From Prauserella_A oleivorans (lineage in GTDB: Bacteria > Actinomycetota > Actinomycetes > Mycobacteriales > Pseudonocardiaceae), in the NCBI RefSeq assembly GCF_042685745.1, contig NZ_JBHUNT010000001.1, forward strand, positions 4,216,001-4,280,000: a DNA stretch of 64,000 nucleotides, read 5' to 3'. This document shows positions 43,253-50,721 of the stretch, one piece after another (within the stretch, counting starts at the first letter, position 1; each line of letters begins with the position of its first letter). The notes beneath the pieces are model-generated. The model was not told where the DNA came from. It saw only the letters and a list, made by a program, of their open reading frames with translations, and did no database searches. A program made the position numbers and the translations under genes.

Positions 43253-44635
43253 TCAGGGGCAGGCGTCGAGCAGATCCCGCAGGGATTGCGGGATCGCGTC
43301 GGTGATCCGCCACGGTTCTGGAACGAGTTCTCGGGCACCGAGCACGCCGACGTTCACGGTGCCACCGGTCGAGAGGACCGTGATGTTGAGCCCGGCGCCG
43401 TGGAACACCGGGCCGAGGGGATACATGCCGGTGACGCGGGCGCCCAGCAGCGAGATGTCGGACGGTGGGCCGGGCACGTTCGAGACCACCAGGTTGTGGA
43501 TCACCGGGTGACGTTCGGCCAGCCGCAGCGCCGAATACGCACGCACGGCCAGGCCGAAGGTCGTCTCGGCGGCGAACTGGGCCCAGTCCTGCAGCATGTC
43601 CGCGTCGATGGTGTTGTGGTGGTCCTTCGCGTGCCGGTTGCTCTCCGCGATCATGTACACGCGCGCGGCGGGCTCGGCCAGGTGTGTGGGCAGCGAGGCG
43701 AAGAACGCCGACACGCGGTTGCTGCCCTCGACCCTGCTGGTGCGGTCGTGGATCGACACGGGCACGGTCGCCACCAGCGGGTCCGGTGGCAGTTCACCCC
43801 GGTCGTCGAGGTAGCGGCGCAGCGCGCCCGTGCACATCGCGAGCACGACGTCGTTGACGGTGACGCCGAACGCGTTCTTGACGGCCTTGACCTCGTCGAG
43901 GCCCACCTGGGTGAACGCGACGCTGCGGTGGCCGGTGATGGTGCCGTTGAACGACGTGCGCGGTGCCGTGAACGGCGTCGGCATGTTCTTGCCCTGCAAC
44001 GACCTGCCGACCCAGCGCGGCACCATGCCGGCCAGCCCGGGCAGCAGGCGCAGCAGCTCGAACGGCCTGCGCGCGAGGGTCAGCGCGGAGCTGCGCAACA
44101 TGGCGAGCTGGCCCGGAGGGCGGGGATTCGCGGGGTGGCCCTCCGGCGGCTCCGGGCCGGCGTCGAGTCCGGCGAGCGACGCGAGCAGATTCGCTCCGCT
44201 GACCCCGTCGACGCTCGCGTGGTGCATCTTCGCCAGCACTGCCACCCCGCCGTCGGCAAGTCCCTCGATCACGGTCATCTCCCACAGCGGGCGGTTCCGC
44301 TCGAGCGGCCGGCCCGCGATGTCCGCGCACAGCTCGGCCAGTTCCGCGTGCCCGCCCGGCGCGGGCAGGACGGTGCGGTGGACATGCCGTTCGAGGGAGA
44401 AGTCCCGGTCCTCCACCCACACCGGGTGGCCGAGGTTCAGCGGCGGGTTGTACAGCCTGCGCCGGAAGGCGGGCGCGCCGTTCACCCGCTCGCCCAGCCG
44501 CTCCACCAACCCGGCGTAGCTGTAGCCACCCTCGACCGTGCCGGGATCGAGGGTCAGCAGCGCGCACACGTGCAGCGGTTGGGCCGGTGTTTCGAGGTAA
44601 AGGAAGCTCGCGTCGAGACCACTCAATGGCTGCAC
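43253..44635 (-). CDS. WS/DGAT acyltransferase (wax ester/triacylglycerol synthase)
   Basis: A 460-residue protein with the acyltransferase motif HHASVDG (His138, His139, Asp143). Other family blocks are PLSGLDASFLYLETP at the N-terminus, NDVVLAMCTGALRRYL, and NLVVSNVPGPP near residue 390. It should join an acyl-CoA to diacylglycerol or a long-chain alcohol, storing carbon as neutral lipid. The start is GTG 44635; it is divergent from the esterase gene at 44676. It is placed beside sterol genes, but its promoter region has no KstR box. Confidence 0.92.
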   Translation of the reverse strand: MQPLSGLDASFLYLETPAQPLHVCALLTLDPGTVEGGYSYAGLVERLGERVNGAPAFRRRLYNPPLNLGHPVWVEDRDFSLERHVHRTVLPAPGGHAELAELCADIAGRPLERNRPLWEMTVIEGLADGGVAVLAKMHHASVDGVSGANLLASLAGLDAGPEPPEGHPANPRPPGQLAMLRSSALTLARRPFELLRLLPGLAGMVPRWVGRSLQGKNMPTPFTAPRTSFNGTITGHRSVAFTQVGLDEVKAVKNAFGVTVNDVVLAMCTGALRRYLDDRGELPPDPLVATVPVSIHDRTSRVEGSNRVSAFFASLPTHLAEPAARVYMIAESNRHAKDHHNTIDADMLQDWAQFAAETTFGLAVRAYSALRLAERHPVIHNLVVSNVPGPPSDISLLGARVTGMYPLGPVFHGAGLNITVLSTGGTVNVGVLGARELVPEPWRITDAIPQSLRDLLDACP

Positions 44636-44675
44636 CGGTCAAGAATAGGCGGGCCGGACCGTTACGCTCACGTTC

Positions 44676-45944
44676 ATGCACCCCACGTTCAGGACCCGCC
44701 GGGCGGTGCAACTGGGGCTCACGGCCAACGCGCTGCGACCGCTGTCCGGTCCGCGCGTGTCGATCGCCGCCTTCTTCGCCGGCTGGCTCACCTCCGAGCT
44801 CGCTCCGCACCTGCTCGCGCTGACGGTCGCCGACACCGCGGCGCACCTGGCCAAGCGCAGGCCGCGCGGCGCCGACCGGCCCGGCCTCGCCCTCGCCGCG
44901 CTGTCGGCGGGCGGCCTCGGGGCCTTGATCGTGCAGGCCCAGCGGGCACGCGGCGCCGTGGAGGACGCCCTGGTGGAGGCGCTCGGACCCGCCTACCGGG
45001 AAGACCTGCGCAGGCCACCGGATCCCAAGGACCTCGCCACGCCGTGGGGCCAGCTCGTGCTGCCGTTCCGGATGCGCAATACCGAGATCCGGCGCGACCG
45101 CGACATCGCCTACGCCCCGGGCGGGCGCCGATACCTGCTCGACGTGTACCGTCCCCGCGAGCCGGTCTCGGGCAGGCCCGTGCTGCTGCAGGTCCACGGC
45201 GGGGCGTGGATCACCGGCAACAAGGACCAGCAGGGCATCCCGCTCATGCAGCACATGGCGCAGCGCGGCTGGGTGTGCGTGGCGATCAACTACCCGCTCT
45301 CCCCCTCGGCGCGGTGGCCACAGCACATCGTGGCGGCCAAGCGGGCGCTGGGCTGGATCCGGGACAACATCGACAACTACGGCGGCGATCCGTCGTTCCT
45401 CGCGGCCACCGGCGGCTCCGCGGGCGGGCACCTGGCGGCGCTGCTCGCGCTGACGCCCAACGATCCGGCTCTGCAGCCCGGCTTCACCGACGTCGACACC
45501 AGCGTGCAGGCCTGTGTGCCGCACTACGGGGTGTACGACTTCGCCGGAACGAGCGGCTCGCGTGCCAGTGCCGCCCGGATGCGGCACCTGCTGGCGCGCT
45601 TCGTCGTGGGCAAGGACCCAGCCGAGGCGCTCGACGACTACATCGCCGCGTCCCCGCTGGACCGGATCAACGACAAGGCGCCGCCGTTCTTCGTGATCCA
45701 CGGCGAGCGCGACAGCCTCGTGCCGGTGCGAGAAGCACGGGAGTTCGTGCGCAGGCTGCGGGAGGTCTCGCCGAATCCCGTGGCGTACGCGGAGATCCCC
45801 GGCGCGCAGCACGCCTTCGACGTCTTCCCGTCCATCCGCAGCGCGCATGTGGTGCGCGGCGTCGAGCGGTTCCTGGAGTGGACCTACCTGCGGCACCTGG
45901 CTACTGCCGAGGCAGCCCGAGGAGGCGCTCCGCCACCACGTTGA
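44676..45944 (+). CDS. Hormone-sensitive-lipase-like esterase
   Basis: A 422-residue alpha/beta hydrolase. The N-terminal 130 residues are hydrophobic in part (VSIAAFFAGWLTSELAPHLLALTV and LAALSAGGLGALIVQAQ), suggesting membrane attachment. The catalytic domain has the oxyanion motif HGGAW, the nucleophile in GGSAGG, the acid in HGERDSLVP and the His in QHAFD. This resembles mycobacterial LipC/LipU-type lipases. It may hydrolyse fatty acyl or sterol esters; divergence from the WS/DGAT gene fits a store-and-release pair, which is inference. It overlaps the convergent fadE34 gene by 44 bp. Confidence 0.88.
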   Translation: MHPTFRTRRAVQLGLTANALRPLSGPRVSIAAFFAGWLTSELAPHLLALTVADTAAHLAKRRPRGADRPGLALAALSAGGLGALIVQAQRARGAVEDALVEALGPAYREDLRRPPDPKDLATPWGQLVLPFRMRNTEIRRDRDIAYAPGGRRYLLDVYRPREPVSGRPVLLQVHGGAWITGNKDQQGIPLMQHMAQRGWVCVAINYPLSPSARWPQHIVAAKRALGWIRDNIDNYGGDPSFLAATGGSAGGHLAALLALTPNDPALQPGFTDVDTSVQACVPHYGVYDFAGTSGSRASAARMRHLLARFVVGKDPAEALDDYIAASPLDRINDKAPPFFVIHGERDSLVPVREAREFVRRLREVSPNPVAYAEIPGAQHAFDVFPSIRSAHVVRGVERFLEWTYLRHLATAEAARGGAPPPR

Positions 45945-48021
45945 GCAGTACCTGGGTCGTCCCGCCCGCGATGCTCAGGCAGCGGCTCAGCAGGAACTCC
46001 TGCTGCGCGGCCGCCGTCGTGTCGTCCACGGCGACGGCCTGCTCGCCGAGGTGATCGAGCGCGACCTCGGCGACGTCCTGCCGGTGGCGCACGCCGAGGA
46101 GCTTGCGCACGCTCGACTCCGGCCCGGGCTCCTGGCCGTCGAGGCGGCGCACCGTGTCCCGCAGACCGAGCACGGACACCACCGAGCCCTGGACGACCAG
46201 GGCGCCGAGCCGTTCCGGGTCGATGCCGGGACAGGTGGCGACGAGCGCTTCGACGGCCTCGCCGACCGACGACCCGCCGCCGAGCGCGACGCGCTCGTTG
46301 GCCAGCGTCGTCCTGGCAAGCGCCCATCCCCCGTTCACCTCGCCGACCACGTCGCAGTCGGGCACGAAGACGTCGTCGAGAAAGACCTCGTTGAACCGGA
46401 TCTCGCCGGTGATCTCGCGCAGTGGCCGCACCTCGATGCCGGGAGCGCGCATGTCCACGAGGAAGTAGGTGATGCCGCGGTGTTTCGGCGCGCCCGGATC
46501 GGTCCGGGCGAGGCAGATCGCCCAGTCCGCCTCGTGTGCCAGTGAGGTCCAGACCTTCTGTCCGGACAGCCGCCAGCCACCCTCGGCGCGGACGGCTCTC
46601 GTGCGCAACGACGCCAGGTCCGACCCGGCACCGGGCTCGCTGAACAGCTGGCACCACGTGAGCTCGCCGCGCAGCGTCGGCCCGACGAACCGTTCCCGCT
46701 GGGCGGCGTCGCCGTGCCGCAGGATCGTCGGCACCGCCCACGCCCCGACGACGAGGTCGGGTCTTCTCACGCCCGCGCGGTCCAGCTCGGCGTCGATCAC
46801 GAGCTGCTCGGCGGGCGTGGCGTCGAGGCCGTACGGGCGGGGCCAGTGCGGCACGAGGTAGCCGGTCTCGGCCAGGCGCACCCGCTGCTCACCCGCGTCG
46901 AGCCGCGCCAGGTCCCGCGCGACGGCCCTCGCCTCCGCGGCGAGGTCGCGGTCAGCCTGTCCGGTGTAGCGCGCGGGGTCGACGTCGAGGCCGCGCCGGG
47001 TTCCGGCGAGGGTGAGCTCCCCCGCCCGGCGCCGCCACCTCGCGGAGCCGCCGAGCAGCTGGCGCAGCGACACGGCGCGGCGGAGGTAGCGGTGGGCGGG
47101 GTGTTCCCACGTGAAGCCGATGCCGCCGAGCACCTGGATGCAGTCCTTGGCGTTGTCGACGGCGGCGTCGAGCGCGCCGCCCGCCGCGACGGCGGCCGCG
47201 ACGGCGAGCTGGCCGGCGTCACCGTCGTCGGCGGCACGCGCCGCGTCCCAGGCGAGCGCGGCGGCCAGCTCGGCGCGGCAGAGCATGTCCGCGCAGAGGT
47301 GTTTGACCGCCTGGAACGAGCCGATCGGCCTGCCGAACTGTTCCCGCACCCGGGCGTACTCGCTCGCCGTGCGCACACACCACGCCGCGACGCCCGCCGC
47401 CTCGGCCGCCGCCAGGGTCGCCGCGAGGTCCGGCACAGCGGCGCCGGGCAGTGCGGCCTCGGCGGGCAGCACGATCTCGTCCAGCTCCACCCGCGCGACC
47501 GGCCGCGAGAGGTCGAACGCCGCCTGTGCCGCCGGTCGCGTGCGCTCGGCGGGCACCACGAACCACACGGGCTCGTCGCCGACCCGGGCGGCCAGCAGGA
47601 GGTGGTCGGCCTCCCCGGCATCCGGCAGCGCGGGGGTCGTGCCGGACACCACCAGTCCGCCGTCGGGGCGGCGTCGTCCGGTGACGTCCCCGGGACCGGG
47701 TGCGACGGCCGCCCGTGCCGTGCCGTCGGCGAGCGAAGGCACGATCTCCTTGGCGACGGGCGCATCCGGGTATCGGGCGAGCACGAGTCCGGCGAGGAGC
47801 GTGCCGAACAACGGCCCGGGCACGAGGGCGTCGGCGGCGGCCTCGACCCCTGCGGCCAGGTCCGCGACGCTGCCGCCCGCGCCGCCCAGGGGTTCCGGGA
47901 CCGCGACCGCGGTGAGGCCGATCCCAGCGACGGCGGAGGCCGCGTCGCCATCGGCGGCGGCCTCCCGGATCGCGTCGGCCACGGCGCGCTGTTCGTCGGT
48001 GATCGCGATAGCCACAGCCAC
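45901..48021 (-). CDS. fadE34: Fused two-domain acyl-CoA dehydrogenase ChsE3
   Basis: A 706-residue protein made of two acyl-CoA dehydrogenase units, as in FadE34 (Rv3573c, 711 aa). The N-terminal unit (1 to about 365) contains REQFGRPIGSFQAVKHLCADM and QVLGGIGFTWEHPAHRYLRRA. The C-terminal unit (about 370-706) contains WCQLFSEPGAGSDLASL, GQKVWTSLAHEADWAICLART and SIAGGTTQVLLNVVAERLLG. The two halves replace the two-gene heteromer seen in FadE28-FadE29. The enzyme dehydrogenates the five-carbon side-chain intermediate 3-oxo-chol-4-en-24-oyl-CoA. The GTG start at 48021 lies five bases from a KstR box and the gene is divergent from kstR, as in mycobacteria. Confidence 0.93.
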   Translation of the reverse strand: MAVAIAITDEQRAVADAIREAAADGDAASAVAGIGLTAVAVPEPLGGAGGSVADLAAGVEAAADALVPGPLFGTLLAGLVLARYPDAPVAKEIVPSLADGTARAAVAPGPGDVTGRRRPDGGLVVSGTTPALPDAGEADHLLLAARVGDEPVWFVVPAERTRPAAQAAFDLSRPVARVELDEIVLPAEAALPGAAVPDLAATLAAAEAAGVAAWCVRTASEYARVREQFGRPIGSFQAVKHLCADMLCRAELAAALAWDAARAADDGDAGQLAVAAAVAAGGALDAAVDNAKDCIQVLGGIGFTWEHPAHRYLRRAVSLRQLLGGSARWRRRAGELTLAGTRRGLDVDPARYTGQADRDLAAEARAVARDLARLDAGEQRVRLAETGYLVPHWPRPYGLDATPAEQLVIDAELDRAGVRRPDLVVGAWAVPTILRHGDAAQRERFVGPTLRGELTWCQLFSEPGAGSDLASLRTRAVRAEGGWRLSGQKVWTSLAHEADWAICLARTDPGAPKHRGITYFLVDMRAPGIEVRPLREITGEIRFNEVFLDDVFVPDCDVVGEVNGGWALARTTLANERVALGGGSSVGEAVEALVATCPGIDPERLGALVVQGSVVSVLGLRDTVRRLDGQEPGPESSVRKLLGVRHRQDVAEVALDHLGEQAVAVDDTTAAAQQEFLLSRCLSIAGGTTQVLLNVVAERLLGLPRQ

Positions 48022-48026
48022 GATTA

Positions 48027-48040
48027 TAGAACGTGTTTCA
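48027..48040. promoter_or_regulatory. KstR operator of fadE34
   Basis: TAGAACGTGTTTCA with AAC-N2-GTT core, five bases upstream of the fadE34 start codon. Confidence 0.85.
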
Positions 48041-48102
48041 GTTTACGCGGCGTGACCCGGACATCGTTTCCGCCGTACGTTCGGTAAGCTGAGGATCGAG
48101 AG

Positions 48103-48116
48103 TGAAACACGTTCTG
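48103..48116. promoter_or_regulatory. KstR operator of kstR (autoregulation)
   Basis: TGAAACACGTTCTG with AAC-N2-GTT core, 17 bp before the kstR ATG. Confidence 0.85.
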
Positions 48117-48133
48117 CGACCAGGAGACTGCCG

Positions 48134-48766
48134 ATGGCAAGCAAGCCCAAGGCGCCGGCCCCGTCGAGGGGCCGCAGCGCGCTGAGTCCGCTGGGCGGCG
48201 AGGAACTGGGCTCGGCTGCCCAGCGGGACCGGCGCAAGCGGATCCTCGACGCCACGCTCGCGCTCGCCTCGAAGGGCGGCTACGACGCCGTCCAGATGCG
48301 TGCCGTGGCCGAGCGCGCCGACGTCGCCCTCGGCACTCTGTACCGGTACTTCCCGTCGAAGATCCACCTGCTCGTCTCGGGGCTCGCCCGGGAGTTCGAG
48401 CGCGCGCAGGAGAAGCTGGACCGCAGTTCGATCCCCGGTGAGACGCCGACCGACCGGCTGCTGTTCGTGCTCGGCCGCAACACCCGGCTCATGCAGCGTG
48501 ACCCGCATCTGACCGAGGCGATGGTGCGGGCGTTCATGTTCGCCGACACGACGGCGGCCGCCGAGGTCGAGATCGTCGGCTCCCTCATGGAGACCATGTT
48601 CGCCAAGGCGATGGGCATCGACGAGCCGACCGAGCACGACCGGGACGTCTTCCACGTCATCGCCGACGTGTGGATGGCCAACCTGGTCGCATGGGTGACA
48701 CGGCGGGCCTCGGCCGCCGACGTCGCGAAGCGCCTCGAGTTGTCCGTCCACCTGCTGCTGGACTAG
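48134..48766 (+). CDS. kstR: TetR-family repressor of sterol catabolism
   Basis: A 210-residue TetR regulator. The helix-turn-helix (about residues 35-82) includes RILDATLALASKGGYDAVQMRAVAERADVALGTLYRYFPSK. The C-terminal ligand domain follows KstR (Rv3574) throughout. KstR is released from DNA by CoA thioesters of steroid acids such as 3-oxo-4-cholestenoyl-CoA. Position next to divergent fadE34 is the same as in M. tuberculosis. Its start ATG 48134 follows CAGGAG; its own promoter carries an operator, and ten other boxes in this window mark its targets. Confidence 0.95.
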   Translation: MASKPKAPAPSRGRSALSPLGGEELGSAAQRDRRKRILDATLALASKGGYDAVQMRAVAERADVALGTLYRYFPSKIHLLVSGLAREFERAQEKLDRSSIPGETPTDRLLFVLGRNTRLMQRDPHLTEAMVRAFMFADTTAAAEVEIVGSLMETMFAKAMGIDEPTEHDRDVFHVIADVWMANLVAWVTRRASAADVAKRLELSVHLLLD

Positions 48767-48798
48767 CGAGGGGCCACCGCCGCGCGGTGGCCCCTCGC
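48766..48798. terminator. Perfect hairpin between kstR and the LLM gene
   Basis: GCGAGGGGCCACCGC at 48766-48780 and its exact complement at 48784-48798 form a 15-bp stem with a 3-base loop. It starts at the last base of the kstR stop codon and ends four bases from the convergent stop at 48803, so it can end both transcripts. Confidence 0.8.
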
Positions 48799-48802
48799 CC
48801 GG

Positions 48803-49792
48803 TCACGCGGTGAGCTTCGGCAGCACCTCGCGGCCGAACACCTTGATCCACTCGTCCTGGTTGCGGCCGACATTGTGGATGTAGATGCGGTTGAATCCCG
48901 CGTCGATGAACTTCTGCAGCGACGCGCGGTGCACGTCCGGGTCGGACGAGACCACCATGCGGCCCTCGAAGTCCTCGGGCCGCACCAGCCTCGCCATCTG
49001 CTCGAAGTCGAACGGCGACCGGATGTCGGCCTTCGGGAACTTCATGCCGCCGTTGGGCCACTGCTCCATGGCGTTGCGCCACGCCTCCTCGTCGTTCTCC
49101 GCCCACGACAGGTGTACCTGCAGCAGCTTCGGCATCGTGTCCGGGTCCTTGCCCGCCTTCCGGGCACCCTTGCCGAAGTTGTCGAGGATGCCGGACAACT
49201 TCTCCAGCGACGCGGCCGGCGTGATCAGCCCGTCGGCGAGCTCCCCCGTCTTGCGCGTGGTGTACGGGCCCGCCGAGGCGATGTAGATCGGCGGCGGCGC
49301 GTCGGGCAGCGTCCACAACCGGGTGGTGTGCAGCTTGAAGAACTCGCCGCTGTGCTTGACGTCCTTGCCGGAGAACAGCTTGCGGATGATCTCCAGCGCC
49401 TCGAACATGCGGCGTACCCGCTCCGGCGCCTCCGGCCAGTAGCCGCCGATGATGTGCTCGTTGAGCGCCTCGCCGGAGCCCAGGCCCAGCCACGTGCGCC
49501 CCGGATAGGTCGCCTCCAGCGTCGCCGCGGCCTGCGCCACCATCGCCGGATGCTGACGGAACGACGGACACGTGACCCCGGGCCCGAGGTCACCCGTGGT
49601 GTTCTCGGCCAGCGACGCCAGCACGCTCCACACGAACGAGGCCTCACCCTGCGCGGGCACCCACGGCTGGAAGTGGTCAGCCGCCATTTGACCGGAGAAT
49701 CCGTGCTCCTCGGCCAGCGCGGCGAGTCTGATGGACTCCCGGGGGGAGAACTGTTCCAGCGCCGCCGCCATGCCGATCTGTACTTCAGTCAC
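48803..49792 (-). CDS. F420-dependent LLM-class oxidoreductase (FGD-like)
   Basis: A 329-residue luciferase-like barrel protein of the group that contains F420-dependent glucose-6-phosphate dehydrogenase and related dehydrogenases. Typical parts are HGFSGQMAADHFQPWVPAQGEASFVWSVLASLAENT, LGPGVTCPSFRQHPAMVAQAAATLEATYPGR, and LGLGSGEALNEHIIGGYWPEAPERVR. It probably transfers hydride between an alcohol and F420; the substrate is unknown. The start is GTG 49792. It follows another LLM gene by 44 bp on the same strand, so the two may be cotranscribed. Confidence 0.88.
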   Translation of the reverse strand: MTEVQIGMAAALEQFSPRESIRLAALAEEHGFSGQMAADHFQPWVPAQGEASFVWSVLASLAENTTGDLGPGVTCPSFRQHPAMVAQAAATLEATYPGRTWLGLGSGEALNEHIIGGYWPEAPERVRRMFEALEIIRKLFSGKDVKHSGEFFKLHTTRLWTLPDAPPPIYIASAGPYTTRKTGELADGLITPAASLEKLSGILDNFGKGARKAGKDPDTMPKLLQVHLSWAENDEEAWRNAMEQWPNGGMKFPKADIRSPFDFEQMARLVRPEDFEGRMVVSSDPDVHRASLQKFIDAGFNRIYIHNVGRNQDEWIKVFGREVLPKLTA

Positions 49793-49836
49793 GCCTGCTC
49801 CAACCCTTTCGTCGCTGCGCCCCGCTGCTGGTGAAC

Positions 49837-50670
49837 CTACCCCGCATGACGCTGCGCCAGCACGGCCAGCTCGTCGAGCCTGCGCAGAGTCTCGCTCTCC
49901 GGTTTCGTCTCGAGGTCGAACGCCACCCGGTCGACGCCGGCCTCCGCCCAGCCCGCGATCTTCTCCTCGTCGGCCGGTGCTCCGAAGATCGTCATGGGCA
50001 CGTCGGTACGGCCCTGGTCGGCGAGCTGCTTGCGGACCTGGCGGATCTGCTCGGGCGTGGTCTGCGCGCGCGGGAGCCAGCCGTCACCGTAGGCGGCGAG
50101 ACGCCGGAACGCGGCCGGGCTCTCGCCGCCGATGTAGATCGGCGGGTGCGGCCTGCGGACGGGCTTGGGCCAGGCGAACACCGGATCGAAGTCCACGTAC
50201 TCGCCGTGGAACTCGGCCTGTTCGTTGGTCCACAGCTCCTTGATGGCCTGCAGCTGCTCGTTCATGAGCGCGCCGCGCGTGGCCGGGTCGGTGCCGTGGT
50301 TGCGCATCTCCTCACGGTTCCAGCCCACACCCACGCCGAAGACGAACCGGCCGCCCGAGACAAGGTCAAGGCTGGCGCCCTCAATCGCGGTGTGGATGAG
50401 GTCTCGCTGCGGCAGGAGCGCCACCCCGGTCCCGAGCAGCAGCTCGCGGGAGTGAGCGGCCGCCGCGGTGAGCGCCACGAACGGGTCGAGTGTGCGGTAG
50501 TACTTGCGCGGCAGGTCCCCGCCACCCGGGTACGGCGACTCCCGGCTGACGGGGATGTGCGAGTGCTCGGCGAGGAACAGCGCGTCGAAACCGCGCTCCT
50601 CCAGGGCCGCGGCGAGGGGGCCGGGCCGGATTCCTTCGTCGGTCACGAACGTCGACACACCAAACTTCAT
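49837..50670 (-). CDS. LLM-class F420-dependent oxidoreductase
   Basis: A 277-residue luciferase-like protein: MKFGVSTFVTDEGIRPGPLAAALEERGFDALFLAEHSHIP at the N-terminus, RELLLGTGVALLPQRDLIHTAIEGASLDLVSGGRFVFGVGVGWN in the barrel, and PIYIGGESPAAFRRLAAYGDGW late. This is the actinobacterial probable F420-dependent type, usually a reductase of unsaturated or xenobiotic carbonyl compounds. The ATG at 50670 is chosen because the family starts with MKFGV; the frame extends 11 codons further. It lies between icmF and the other LLM gene. Confidence 0.87.
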   Translation of the reverse strand: MKFGVSTFVTDEGIRPGPLAAALEERGFDALFLAEHSHIPVSRESPYPGGGDLPRKYYRTLDPFVALTAAAAHSRELLLGTGVALLPQRDLIHTAIEGASLDLVSGGRFVFGVGVGWNREEMRNHGTDPATRGALMNEQLQAIKELWTNEQAEFHGEYVDFDPVFAWPKPVRRPHPPIYIGGESPAAFRRLAAYGDGWLPRAQTTPEQIRQVRKQLADQGRTDVPMTIFGAPADEEKIAGWAEAGVDRVAFDLETKPESETLRRLDELAVLAQRHAG

Positions 50671-50721
50671 GTGACCTTGGAACTCACCGGCCCGGCAGTT
50701 CATTCCCGCCGGGGCCCCGGG

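Noticed and set aside
43322..43329. AACGAGTT core in the end of the WS/DGAT gene, 150 bp before fadE28
   Set aside because: It could be a secondary operator, but it is coding, less symmetric, and a good box already lies at 43198; not listed as a feature.
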